A stretch of DNA of 30,687 nt from DASRYH01 sp035687245 (GTDB lineage: Bacteria > Actinomycetota > Coriobacteriia > Anaerosomatales > PHET01), in the NCBI GenBank assembly GCA_035687245.1, contig DASRYH010000056.1, positions 1 through 30,687 of the forward strand, written 5' to 3'. A program made the position numbers and the translations under genes. Each line of letters starts with the position of its first letter. The stretch's first letter is position 1. Positions 1 to 7,544 of the stretch are shown here, piece after piece. Below the pieces are notes generated by a model. The model was not told where the DNA came from and ran no database searches. It saw nothing but the letters and a program-made list of their open reading frames with translations.

Positions 1-314
1 AAGCCCGCCTGCATGAAGAAGATGAGACACACACCCATGATCAAGAAGAAGAAGTTCATTCCTATCTTGACCGTGCCTGTGTCGGCCGCGACCTCGGCGA
101 GGGTAGGTGCACCCGGCGTCTCAGCTGTTACAGCTGCTGCGCCCCCGTAGTTGCTGCCAGTGGCGTCCGCGCCAGCGAACGCCGCGAAGAGCGAGAATAC
201 CAGAATCGCCATGATCGTCAGCGCGACCGTGCGGACAGCTGCCCGCTTGAGGATCTCTGGCCCCATCCCAGCGATTGCGCTGGGATTCCAGGCCGATGTG
301 AAGCGCTTCAACAA
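1..314 (-). CDS. amt: Ammonium transporter (Amt/MEP/Rh family), N-terminal part, cut by window edge
   Basis: Only the first 104 codons are present; the gene runs off the left end. Reading the minus strand from TTG 314 gives a basic N-terminus, a hydrophobic signal-like segment at about residues 24-42, a short Ala/Thr/Gly-rich periplasmic stretch, and then the start of the first transporter helix, ending in IFFMQAG. A hydrophobic Phe-rich helix ending in FFMQAG is typical of Amt proteins, which carry ammonium/ammonia across the membrane as trimers. The start is set by an AAGGAGG at 329-323, 8 bases before TTG 314; a second TTG follows at 311. There is no ATG near the start, so simple ORF callers miss it. 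The long structured leader upstream suggests RNA-level control. A PII (glnB) gene often follows amt but would lie outside the window. Confidence 0.87.
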   Translation of the reverse strand, partial: MLKRFTSAWNPSAIAGMGPEILKRAAVRTVALTIMAILVFSLFAAFAGADATGSNYGGAAAVTAETPGAPTLAEVAADTGTVKIGMNFFFLIMGVCLIFFMQAG

Positions 315-368
315 CGCCCTCACCTCCTTGCCATGGCCCGCATGATTGCGAGCCGCCCGATACAGAGG

Positions 369-540
369 CGCCGTGCGTCGTTGGACGGCGGAGTCCGGAG
401 TGCGCTACTCCGAACCATTTGCGAGCCGGGTCTCCCCAGCTCGCCTCTCGACGGTAAAGGCCGTGTGTTTCGGTCGCGTTGCGACGCTGGAACGAGCTGG
501 TGAAGCTTTGGTTTCCACCGGCGTCGTCTTTCCAGCGCAA
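369..540 (-). promoter_or_regulatory. Structured 5' leader of amt, unclassified riboswitch-like RNA
   Basis: The 354-base gap between the divergent amt and antiporter genes has no credible gene but holds four consecutive stems. In minus-strand order: 540-536 with 483-479 plus 535-530 with 492-487 (3-base bulge); a 10-bp stem 444-435/430-421 closed by a GAGA tetraloop (GNRA type, one U-G pair); a 9-bp stem 415-407/401-393 with a 5-base loop; and a 6-bp stem 390-385/374-369. The GNRA loop exists only in the minus-strand RNA, where the plus-strand loop would be UCUC, so I assign the element to amt. I compared it from memory with c-di-AMP, c-di-GMP, glnA and cobalamin riboswitch motifs and found no convincing match. 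Confidence 0.5.
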
Positions 541-668
541 CTCGACGACCAGCGGAAACGTAGGGGCAACACTTCGGCGGTACCGTTGGTGAACGGCATG
601 CGTCAGGGCAATGGGGCCCGCGCGAGATCGCCAGTCCAGGTGCCCCTGCTCATAGAAACGAAGCCGTC

Positions 669-1862
669 ATGGAGTCCAGCGCCCCAAGCATCATCCTCTC
701 GCTACTCATCGTCTTTGCCGCGGGCAAGTTCGGCGGCGAAGTCTTCTCCCGCCTGAAGCAGCCAGCGGTCATCGGCGAGCTGCTCGCCGGAGTCCTGGTT
801 GGCCCCGGTCTACTTCACTGGGTCGCGCCGAGCGCCGTCCTCGAGACCGTCGCCATGATGGGCGTGGTCGTGCTCATGTTCGGCGTGGGGCTCGAGACCA
901 AGCCCTCCGAACTGTTCAAGGTGGGCAAGACGGCGTTCCTGGTGGGCAGCGTAGGCGTGGTTGTCCCGCTAATCGCCGGCTGGCTGTTCGGCAGGGCGCT
1001 TGGCTACCCCGGTCCTGAGGCGATCTTCATCGGGACGGCGCTCGTGGCGACATCGGTGGGTATCACTGCACGCGTGCTGGCCGACTGCGGACTCATCGGC
1101 TGCGAAGAGGCGCGCATCGTGCTGGCAGCAGCCGTGATCGACGACGTGCTCGGCATGCTGGTGCTCTCGATTGTCACCGGCGCGGCAAAGGGAGGCGTCA
1201 ACGTCGGCCACGTCGCGCTCGTTCTGCTGCAGGTTGCCGCGTTCGTGGGATTCGAGGTCTTCGTGGCACCGCGTCTAGTGAAGCGGCACGCGCACTGGTT
1301 CGACAAGCTGCACATCGACAACCCAGGCCTCGTGGTAGCGATGCTGGTGATGCTGGGCATGGCGGCCGTCTCCGAGACGATCGGGCTGGCGGGCATCGTG
1401 GGAGCGTTCTTCGCGGGCATGGTGTTCGCCGAGTCTGAGGAGCGCTGGGATCTCGCCACTCAGACCAAGCCCCTCTACGACTGGCTGGTGCCCTACTTCT
1501 TCGTTGTCACGGGCATGCAGGTGCAGGTCGCCGTCTTCCTCAAGCCGGAGGTGATTCTCCCGGGGATCGCGCTGGTGATGATCGCCTTCGTCACCAAGGT
1601 AGTGGGTGGCGGGCTGGGCGCAATCGCACTTGGACCGCGGCGTGCGTTTGCCATCGGCGTCGGTATGATCCCGCGCGGCGAGGTGGGGCTCATCGTCGCT
1701 TCGGCGGGGCTGGCGGCAGGAATCGTCTCCGATACCGTCTACGCGATGGTGGTACTCGTGGTGGCGGCGTCCACACTGCTCGTGCCGCCGCTGCTCGCCG
1801 TCGTATTCCCTTGGGCGACCGGGCAGAAGGCATCCAGCAAGCTGGCCCCTGCCGAGTCCTAG
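669..1862 (+). CDS. Cation:proton antiporter, CPA2 family (NapA/KefB-like)
   Basis: The protein has 397 residues and is almost entirely membrane helices (about 12-13), the size of the bare Na_H_Exchanger domain with no cytosolic RCK tail. Family marks are GELLAGVLVGPG (36-47), the ATSVGITARVL helix (127-137), and the ion-site motif AAVIDDVLG with the Asp pair D158-D159. The Asp pair sits almost where NapA has D156-D157, which is the arrangement of electrogenic Na+/H+ antiporters. GMIPRGEVGL near the C-terminus is also conserved in CPA2. The likely role is Na+ or K+ extrusion against H+ and pH homeostasis. No good Shine-Dalgarno precedes ATG 669. The gene lies beside a K+ importer and two RCK regulators, so a job in cation balance fits. 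Ion specificity cannot be read from sequence alone. Confidence 0.88.
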   Translation: MESSAPSIILSLLIVFAAGKFGGEVFSRLKQPAVIGELLAGVLVGPGLLHWVAPSAVLETVAMMGVVVLMFGVGLETKPSELFKVGKTAFLVGSVGVVVPLIAGWLFGRALGYPGPEAIFIGTALVATSVGITARVLADCGLIGCEEARIVLAAAVIDDVLGMLVLSIVTGAAKGGVNVGHVALVLLQVAAFVGFEVFVAPRLVKRHAHWFDKLHIDNPGLVVAMLVMLGMAAVSETIGLAGIVGAFFAGMVFAESEERWDLATQTKPLYDWLVPYFFVVTGMQVQVAVFLKPEVILPGIALVMIAFVTKVVGGGLGAIALGPRRAFAIGVGMIPRGEVGLIVASAGLAAGIVSDTVYAMVVLVVAASTLLVPPLLAVVFPWATGQKASSKLAPAES

Positions 1863-1890
1863 ACTGGGGGGAGCGCTTCGGGCGAACGGT

Positions 1891-1899
1891 TGCTATACT
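1891..1899 (+). promoter_or_regulatory. Extended -10 promoter of tRNA-Ala
   Basis: TGCTATACT is an extended -10 element (TGn plus TATACT at 1894-1899). Transcription would begin near 1906, about five bases before the mature tRNA end. No clear -35 is visible, which is common with extended -10 sites. It lies only about 30 bases after the antiporter stop codon, so the tRNA is probably transcribed on its own. Confidence 0.6.
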
Positions 1900-1910
1900 G
1901 TCCGTCGCTC

Positions 1911-1986
1911 GGGGACGTAGCTCAGCTGGGAGAGCATCGGCTTTGCAAGCCGAGGGTCGAGGGTTCGAGCCCCTTCGTCTCCACCA
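1911..1986 (+). tRNA. tRNA-Ala (anticodon UGC), CCA encoded
   Basis: A full cloverleaf can be drawn: acceptor GGGGACG with CGTCTCC, D-stem GCTC/GAGC, anticodon stem TCGGC/GCCGA around the loop TTTGCAA (anticodon TGC), a T-arm with GGTTCGAGCC, discriminator A73 and a genomically encoded CCA at 1984-1986. The third acceptor pair is G3-U70, the classic identity element for alanyl-tRNA synthetase, which independently confirms alanine. It reads GCA and other GCN codons. It stands alone between the antiporter and the K+ permease genes, with its own promoter and terminator. Confidence 0.97.
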
Positions 1987-1996
1987 CGAATATGCA

Positions 1997-2034
1997 GAAG
2001 GCGGGCCTCATTCGAGGTCCGCCTTCTTCGTTTC
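1997..2034 (+). terminator. Rho-independent terminator after tRNA-Ala
   Basis: GAAGGCGGGCCTC and GAGGTCCGCCTTC form a 13-bp stem (one G-U pair) around the loop ATTC, followed by TTCGTTT. It begins 11 bases after the tRNA CCA end. Confidence 0.85.
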
Positions 2035-2197
2035 GGCGCGGCGCGCTGCGCAAACGTACGCCGATTCAGATCTCGAATGCGACGACGCATCTCGAGCCAT
2101 TTCGTGGCTGTGACTGGCGCCTTGCAATGTGCGGGTATACCCTGCACCTTTGTTGGGTACGCAGACGCTAGTGTGCGTCGAGACGTCGAGGAGTCTG

Positions 2198-4090
2198 ATG
2201 GCCGGCCCGTTCAAGACACTCTTCCTGGGGGATCCGCTCCACAACCGGGAAGCGATGCACCAGCGTCTTAGCAACCCCGTGGCACTCGCGGTCTTCTCAA
2301 GCGACGCGCTCTCGTCGGTGGCCTACGCCCCCGGAGAGATCCTGCTCATGCTTGCGCTCGCCGGTACCGGAGCTTTGAAGCTCACACTTCCGATTGCCAT
2401 CGCGATTGGCGTCCTGCTCGTGATCGTCGTGATGTCGTACAGGCAGACGATCCGTGAGTATCCGGGCGGCGGTGGCTCATACATCGTCGCGAAGGAGAAC
2501 CTCGGCATCTATCCCGGCCTCATCGCGGGGGCCTCACTCCTTGTCGACTACATCCTCACGGTTGCCGTGTCCGTTTCAGCGGCGGTCGCTGCCATCACTT
2601 CGGCCGCACCGCAGCTGCTGCCCTACACCGTGCCAATCGCGGTGGGTTTCGTGCTGCTGCTGGCAGTGGCGAACTTGCGCGGTGTGAAGGAGTCCGGGGC
2701 GGTCTTCGCCGGTCCTACCTTCGCCTTCATCATTCTGCTCGGCGTGATGGTCGTGGCCGGTCTGTTCCGCTTCGTCACGGGCAATCCCTTCACCGTGCCT
2801 GTCCCGCACCACGCGGTCGAAGCTACCCAGACGCTCGGCGTGTTCCTCGTGCTCAAGGCCTTTGCCTCCGGCTGTACGGCCATGACGGGTGTTGAGGCCA
2901 TCGCCAACGGTGTACAGGCCTTCCGCCAGCCTGAGGCGAAGAACGCGTCCACTACGCTCACGTGGATGGCCGGCATCCTGCTCTTCCTGTTCGTGGGCGT
3001 GGCGATCTTGGTGAAGCTCACCGGCGTGCAGCCGTCGCACACGGAGACGGTCATCAGCCAGATCTCGCGCGAGCTCTTCGGCACTGGCTGGCTCTACTAC
3101 ACGATCTCGGCAAGCGTCGCTGCGATCCTCGTGCTCGCCGCCAACACCGCCTATGCCGACTTCCCGCGACTCTCATCGTTCGTTGCCGAAGATGACTTCC
3201 TGCCGCACCAGCTCAAGGACCGTGGCCATCGCCTCGTCTTCAGCAACGGAATCATCCTGCTGACGCTGGCGGCGATCGCCCTGCTCGTGATCTTCGGCGG
3301 CGTTACGACCCGGCTCATTCCGCTCTACGCTATCGGCGTGTTCAGCTCGTTCACGCTCTCGCAGGCGGGTATGGTCGTCCATCACCTGCGCGTGAAGGAG
3401 CCAAACTACAAGCGATCCATCGTCATCAACACTCTAGGCGCTCTGACCACCGCCCTAGTGACGGGTGTCATCGCGGTGGCCAAGTTCCACGACGGCGCCT
3501 ATATCGTTCTCATCCTGATCCCGATAATCGTCGCCTACTTCGTGTGGGTGCGTCGGCAGTACGACCGCGTTCGCGACGAGCTCGCAATTCGCCCCGAGGA
3601 GTACACCGACCTCGACTGGCAGTCCTTCAACCGTATGCACAACCACGTGATCTTGCTGGTTAAGGACATCGATCGCCGCCTGATTCGCGCCATGCAATAC
3701 GCTAAGGGCCTGCGCGCGGATCGGCTCGAGGCAATATACGTCGACATCTCAGGGCATGCTGACGAGTTCAAGAAGAAGTGGGACGAGGCGGAGTTCGGTG
3801 TGCGCCTCACAATCGTGGACTCGCCATACCGCGAGATCCTTGGTCCGATCATGGACTACATCCGCTCAGTGCCGCGGCCCTCGAGTGACCATGTCGTGAC
3901 CGTCATCCTCCCCGAATACGCGCCGGAGCACCCGGGCGACGCGATGCTGCACGACCAGACGTCGTTCTGGCTCAAGCAGCAGCTCTTCGGCGAGCCGGGC
4001 GTCATCCTGACAGACGTGCCGTACCACATCGGCGACGACCTGACGGGGGCGGCGCCGGCGACCTCGAACCCGCCTGAGCCCCCCGGCTAG
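2198..4090 (+). CDS. kimA: KimA-family potassium importer (APC superfamily K+/H+ symporter)
   Basis: The protein has 630 residues: about 12 APC-type helices (1-440) and a cytosolic C-terminal domain of about 190 residues. It resembles Bacillus KimA (YdaO) along its length, including SSDALSSVAY, YPGGGGSYIVAKENLG, the NLRG motif and the PEYAPEHPGDAMLHDQTSFW region. With ATG 2198 as start, the residues I recall as the K+-site and gating residues of B. subtilis KimA fall at identical numbers: D36, Y43, D117, S125 and Y377. An upstream in-frame ATG at 2129 would add 23 unrelated residues; GAGGAG at 2188-2193 supports 2198. Bacillus KimA is a proton-coupled K+ importer inhibited by c-di-AMP. A candidate -10 (TATACC, 2136-2141) precedes it. 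The mycobacterial homologue Rv2690c also lies beside ceoB and ceoC, matching the neighbours here. Confidence 0.92.
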   Translation: MAGPFKTLFLGDPLHNREAMHQRLSNPVALAVFSSDALSSVAYAPGEILLMLALAGTGALKLTLPIAIAIGVLLVIVVMSYRQTIREYPGGGGSYIVAKENLGIYPGLIAGASLLVDYILTVAVSVSAAVAAITSAAPQLLPYTVPIAVGFVLLLAVANLRGVKESGAVFAGPTFAFIILLGVMVVAGLFRFVTGNPFTVPVPHHAVEATQTLGVFLVLKAFASGCTAMTGVEAIANGVQAFRQPEAKNASTTLTWMAGILLFLFVGVAILVKLTGVQPSHTETVISQISRELFGTGWLYYTISASVAAILVLAANTAYADFPRLSSFVAEDDFLPHQLKDRGHRLVFSNGIILLTLAAIALLVIFGGVTTRLIPLYAIGVFSSFTLSQAGMVVHHLRVKEPNYKRSIVINTLGALTTALVTGVIAVAKFHDGAYIVLILIPIIVAYFVWVRRQYDRVRDELAIRPEEYTDLDWQSFNRMHNHVILLVKDIDRRLIRAMQYAKGLRADRLEAIYVDISGHADEFKKKWDEAEFGVRLTIVDSPYREILGPIMDYIRSVPRPSSDHVVTVILPEYAPEHPGDAMLHDQTSFWLKQQLFGEPGVILTDVPYHIGDDLTGAAPATSNPPEPPG

Positions 4091-4111
4091 CCCGGCTGGA
4101 CTTGAACGAGC

Positions 4112-4150
4112 AAGCGAAAACGGCCGCCCATGGGGCGGCCGTTCGTTTCG
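4112..4150. terminator. Bidirectional terminator between kimA and the RCK operon
   Basis: AACGGCCGCCC (4119-4129) and GGGCGGCCGTT (4133-4143) form a perfect 11-bp stem with an ATG loop. CGTTTCG follows on the plus strand, and on the minus strand the stem is followed by TTTTCGCTTG. It therefore can stop both convergent transcripts: kimA from the left and the trkA-like pair from the right. Confidence 0.88.
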
Positions 4151-4198
4151 CGGTCCATGACCGGCCGCGCGACAAGGCGGCCAGAGTACGCAGCGCCG

Positions 4199-4906
4199 CT
4201 AGTGGGCTCCCGCCTCGTCTTCATCGGTGCAGACCTCTTCGACGACTCCAAGCGCGTCGCGAATCGCCTGCTGGTCGATCTCTCCTTCGAAGAGCAGCAG
4301 CAGCTGATCGCCGCCGTCCAGCGTCGTTTCGCCGCGAGCGGCCCTAACACCGCCGCCAGCAGCCAGTATCGCCATGACGGTGACGTTAGAGGGCAGCGCT
4401 ATGTCGGCAAGCGTCGAACCGACTGCCCTGGCGTTGTCCGGTAGACGGATCTCGCGCACGCTCATGTCCTCATCCTGAAGGTTGAGCAGGGTCACGATGT
4501 CGCCTAGGCCCAGGTCCTTGCCGATGAGGCCGTAGAGCACGGCGGGCGAGGAGACGGCGACGTCTACGCCCCACTCCTTGTCGAACAGCCACTGGTTGCG
4601 GGGGTGGTTCACTCGCGCGTAGACCTTGGTCGTCTCCGACAGGACCTTGGCGAGCATGGCCACGACGAGGTTGTCCTCGTCGTCTCCGGTGACCGCGACG
4701 ACTAGATCTGCTTTGGGAGCGCCAGCGCCCTCGAGCACGAGCGGCTCGCAGGCGTCGCCCTCGATGATCTCGATGTCGGGCAGCGCCGAGCGCAGCCACA
4801 CCACGCGCTCTTCACGCTGCTCAAGCAGCGTGACGGCGTGCTCCTTCTTCAACTCTCCTGCGAGGTAGGCGCCGGTCTTGCCGCCGCCAACGATGACGAT
4901 GCGCAT
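4199..4906 (-). CDS. TrkA/RCK potassium-transport regulatory protein (CeoC-like)
   Basis: The 235-residue protein has a TrkA-N (RCK_N) Rossmann domain at about 1-120 and a TrkA-C domain at about 140-220. The nucleotide-binding loop is VGGGKTG (G7, G9, G12), with acidic E29 at the end of strand 2, suggesting NAD(H) binding. The stretch TGDDEDNLVVAMLAK and then ARVNHPRNQWLFDKEWGVD resembles mycobacterial CeoC (TrkB). RCK proteins form rings on the cytoplasmic face and gate K+ transporters on binding nucleotides. GGAG lies about 9 bases before ATG 4906. It is second in a two-gene operon, 11 bases after its partner. No TrkH/KtrB pore is in the window, so its membrane partner may be KimA or a distant Trk channel. 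The C-terminus ends in a short acidic tail. Confidence 0.9.
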   Translation of the reverse strand: MRIVIVGGGKTGAYLAGELKKEHAVTLLEQREERVVWLRSALPDIEIIEGDACEPLVLEGAGAPKADLVVAVTGDDEDNLVVAMLAKVLSETTKVYARVNHPRNQWLFDKEWGVDVAVSSPAVLYGLIGKDLGLGDIVTLLNLQDEDMSVREIRLPDNARAVGSTLADIALPSNVTVMAILAAGGGVRAARGETTLDGGDQLLLLFEGEIDQQAIRDALGVVEEVCTDEDEAGAH

Positions 4907-4917
4907 CAGGCCTGCTC

Positions 4918-5568
4918 CTATTCGAGTCCGACAAGCCGCTTGAGCTCCGGCATGTCGTCGCGGGCTACGGTGATCTTGAGTCGGTCAGCCACGTGGATCT
5001 CGAGACTGGGCGAGGGGATGAGCGCAACGAAGTCGCGCGTCATGGCAGTCACGTGGAACTTGCCCGGCACTTCCAGGTCGCTGATTCGCTTTCCGGCAAT
5101 CGCCTCATGGGCGAGCACGGAGATGGTCACGACCTCGCCACCGCCGTAGACCGAGACCGTGTGGACGTCCGGGTCGATGATTGTGGCGAGAAGCACAGCG
5201 CTCGCCCAACGCACACTCGAGACCGTTGGGATGCCGAAGCGCTCGTAGATGGCGGCGCGGTTCGGGTCGTAGATGCGAGCGACCACGCACGGAACGTTGA
5301 AGCGCTCCCGCGCGAGACGGGCCGCGACGATGTTGCTGTTGTCGCCGCTGGTCACAGCCGCAAACGCGTCGGCATGCTCGATGCCGGCCTTGATGAGCGT
5401 GTCGCGGTCGAAGACCTCGCCCTTCAAACGGCGACCCTTGATGTCGACGCGGGATTCGGCGAAGGCGTGGTCGTTGCGATCGATCACCGCGACCGAGTGA
5501 CCCTGGGACTCGAGCATCGAGGCGAGATAGCGGCCAACGCGGCCGTACCCACCGATGACGACATGCAT
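4918..5568 (-). CDS. TrkA/RCK potassium-transport regulatory protein (CeoB-like)
   Basis: The 216-residue protein has an RCK_N domain with GGYGRVG (G7, G9, G12) and D30 after strand 2, both classic NAD-site marks, followed by a TrkA-C domain from about residue 130. The middle stretch with FDRDTLIKAGIEHADAFAAV, SGDNSNIVAARLAR and ARIYDPNRAAIYERFGIPT closely resembles CeoB of mycobacteria. AGGAGACGAGA directly precedes ATG 5568. It is the first gene of the pair with the CeoC-like gene. The two proteins are diverged paralogues and probably form a mixed RCK ring, by analogy with the paired genes of other actinobacteria. Conserved neighbourhood with the KimA-type permease suggests a functional link in K+ uptake. 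Confidence 0.91.
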   Translation of the reverse strand: MHVVIGGYGRVGRYLASMLESQGHSVAVIDRNDHAFAESRVDIKGRRLKGEVFDRDTLIKAGIEHADAFAAVTSGDNSNIVAARLARERFNVPCVVARIYDPNRAAIYERFGIPTVSSVRWASAVLLATIIDPDVHTVSVYGGGEVVTISVLAHEAIAGKRISDLEVPGKFHVTAMTRDFVALIPSPSLEIHVADRLKITVARDDMPELKRLVGLE

Positions 5569-5595
5569 TCTCGTCTCCTGACGACGTGTCCAACG

Positions 5596-5615
5596 TCGGT
5601 GGGTGCGCCCACCGA
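5596..5615. repeat. 8-bp perfect inverted repeat in the RCK operon leader
   Basis: TCGGTGGG (5596-5603) and CCCACCGA (5608-5615) flank a 4-base loop, 28 bases upstream of ATG 5568. A weak minus-strand promoter (CTGGCA at 5655-5650, 18-base spacer, TAGCAT at 5631-5626) would start transcripts near 5619, placing the repeat at the very 5' end of the mRNA. It could be an RNA hairpin or a repressor operator. Confidence 0.45.
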
Positions 5616-5802
5616 GTAACGCAACATGCTAGTACCCTCTCCGCGCTCATGCCAGTCTCAGTCCAAAGGTGGCTGTTGCAACGTCCCTGCGCAGGTTGGA
5701 GACTGGCCTTGGCAGGCGGCCGCCATCGTGCGGCCAACGGCACTCGTACCGGCGCGGGCTGCTGTAGGATTCCAGTCATATCTCGGTTGAGGGGACGCGC
5801 CG

Positions 5803-6504
5803 ATGCGCATGCACGTAGTACAACACGTGCCTTTCGAAGGTCCGGCGATGATCGCCGAATGGGCGGCAGAGCGCGGCTTTGAGGTGACGACGAACCTCGC
5901 GATCACCGAGGAGTATCCCGACCCGGCCGAGATCGACTTCCTGGTAATCATGGGCGGCCCCATGGACGCCGACGACCACCTGATGAGCCCGTGGCTTGGG
6001 CCCGAGAAGGCCTTCCTGGTGCGGACTCTCTACGAAGACAAGCGCGTACTCGGCGTCTGCCTCGGCGCGCAGATCTTGGCTGAGACACTCGGCGGAGCGG
6101 TGCATCGGGGAGCACACGTGGAGATCGGCTGGTTCCCGCTGACTCGTACCGATGCCGCGGGAGCGCAGCCAGTCTTCGACTCGTTCTTCGACGGCATCAT
6201 CGTGGGCCACTGGCACGGCGACACCTTCTCGCTGCCAGCAGGTGTGAATGCGACGCTATCGAGCGAGGCCACCGTCAACCAGGCGTTCTCAGCTCGGGGC
6301 GGACGCGTCGTTGGCCTGCAGTTCCACGCCGAGTGGACCGCCGAGGCCGCCTCTGCACTGATCGCCGAATCGGCCGACGACCTTGTGCTGGATTCGCCGT
6401 ACGTGGCGACGCAGGCCGAGCTGGAGGCTGGTCTGCGTGAACACGGCGAGGCGTGTCGTGCCGCGCTGTGGGGCCTACTCGATGCGATGCTAGAGGCCGA
6501 GTGA
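5803..6504 (+). CDS. Class I glutamine amidotransferase (GMP-synthase-like)
   Basis: The 233-residue stand-alone GATase domain shows the full triad: nucleophile C86 in GVCLGAQ (84-90) and H175/E177 in LQFHAEW. IMGGPMD (49-55) is the oxyanion-strand motif. Such proteins hydrolyse glutamine to give ammonia for a partner enzyme, or act on gamma-glutamyl substrates; the partner cannot be told from sequence. GAGGGGA lies about 8 bases before ATG 5803. The ABC-exporter genes follow immediately (6510), so this protein is probably the first gene of their transcript. Relatives are usually annotated as GMP synthase-like, but there is no ATP-pyrophosphatase domain, so it is not GuaA. Confidence 0.88.
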   Translation: MRMHVVQHVPFEGPAMIAEWAAERGFEVTTNLAITEEYPDPAEIDFLVIMGGPMDADDHLMSPWLGPEKAFLVRTLYEDKRVLGVCLGAQILAETLGGAVHRGAHVEIGWFPLTRTDAAGAQPVFDSFFDGIIVGHWHGDTFSLPAGVNATLSSEATVNQAFSARGGRVVGLQFHAEWTAEAASALIAESADDLVLDSPYVATQAELEAGLREHGEACRAALWGLLDAMLEAE

Positions 6505-6509
6505 GAGGA

Positions 6510-7544
6510 ATGTCGGTGGACAGTGGCATTCTCGTCGTCGACGGGCTTGAGAAGCGCTTCGGCGAACTCGTGGCGGTCGACGGCGTCAGCTTCGCGGTCC
6601 GTGAGGGCGAGATCTTCGGACTGCTCGGCCCCAACGGTGCGGGCAAGACGACGACTATCTCGATGATCTCGTGTTTGCTTGCGCCTGACGGCGGCGACAT
6701 CACCGTCGACGGCCACTCGGTGAAGACCGACGCGCTGGGCGTTCGGCGGGTGCTCGGCGTCGTACCGCAGGAGATCGCGCTCTACCCCACGCTCACCGCT
6801 GCGGAGAACCTGCGCTTCTGGGGCCGCATGTATGGCCTGTCGGGGAGCGCTCTCGAAGACGCCGTGGCCTACGGGTTGTCGATGGCTGGACTCGAAGACA
6901 AAGCAAAGGTGCGCATCGAGACGTTCTCCGGAGGCATGAAGCGCCGCATCAATATCGCAGCGGGCGTGCTGCACCGCCCGCGCGTGCTGCTCATGGACGA
7001 GCCGACCGTGGGCATCGACCCGCAGAGCCGCAACCACATCCTCGACAGCGTGCGGCAGCTCAATGCCGAGGGCATGACGATCGTCTACACGAGCCACTAC
7101 ATGGATGAAGTCGAGGCGCTCTGCGATCGCATCGCGATCGTCGATCACGGCCGCCTCATCGCCATCGGCACCCTCGACGAGCTGCGCGCGTTGGTGGGCG
7201 ACTCCGACCGCATCCGCATCCAGCTCGATAGCGGATTGGGCGCAACCGGCGACGAATCCGCCGACGCGGAAGATGCGAGCGAGTCCGTCGAAGACGAACG
7301 TGCCGAAGAGGCCTCGCCCGAGGCGCTTCAGGCACTCGAGGCAATTCGGCAGGTCGAGGGAGTCACGCGCGCAGAAGCCATCGGGGCGTCGATCGAGGTC
7401 TTCGCAGCCGACGCCGCCGCAGTGCTCGCCGGGGTCGTCGAGGCGACAGGCAGCGCGGGCGTGCGGCTGCGGGCGATCGAGATTGTCGAGCCGGACCTCG
7501 AGAGCGTGTTCCTGCACCTCACCGGCAGAGGGCTTCGGGACTGA
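6510..7544 (+). CDS. ABC-2 type exporter, ATP-binding protein
   Basis: The 344-residue ATPase has Walker A GPNGAGKTT (about 40-48), Q-loop VVPQE, signature FSGGMKRR (Met in place of the usual Gln), Walker B VLLMDEPTVGID and the switch His in YTSHYMDE. This is the DrrA/CcmA-like class that powers ABC-2 export. After the ATPase core (about 1-235) comes a linker very rich in Asp, Glu, Ala and Ser (about 245-275), then a C-terminal domain typical of drug or lipid exporters. ATG 6510 lies directly against AGAGGA (6504-6509), which is too close. GTG 6516, two codons later and 6 bases from that site, is an equally good or better start. The gene ends in ATGA overlapping the next start. Confidence 0.93.
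   Translation: MSVDSGILVVDGLEKRFGELVAVDGVSFAVREGEIFGLLGPNGAGKTTTISMISCLLAPDGGDITVDGHSVKTDALGVRRVLGVVPQEIALYPTLTAAENLRFWGRMYGLSGSALEDAVAYGLSMAGLEDKAKVRIETFSGGMKRRINIAAGVLHRPRVLLMDEPTVGIDPQSRNHILDSVRQLNAEGMTIVYTSHYMDEVEALCDRIAIVDHGRLIAIGTLDELRALVGDSDRIRIQLDSGLGATGDESADAEDASESVEDERAEEASPEALQALEAIRQVEGVTRAEAIGASIEVFAADAAAVLAGVVEATGSAGVRLRAIEIVEPDLESVFLHLTGRGLRD

Noticed and set aside
6030..7517. A 495-codon minus-strand frame across the GATase and ABC ATPase genes
   Set aside because: It spans two genes with clear catalytic motifs on the plus strand and shows only antisense-type low-complexity sequence.
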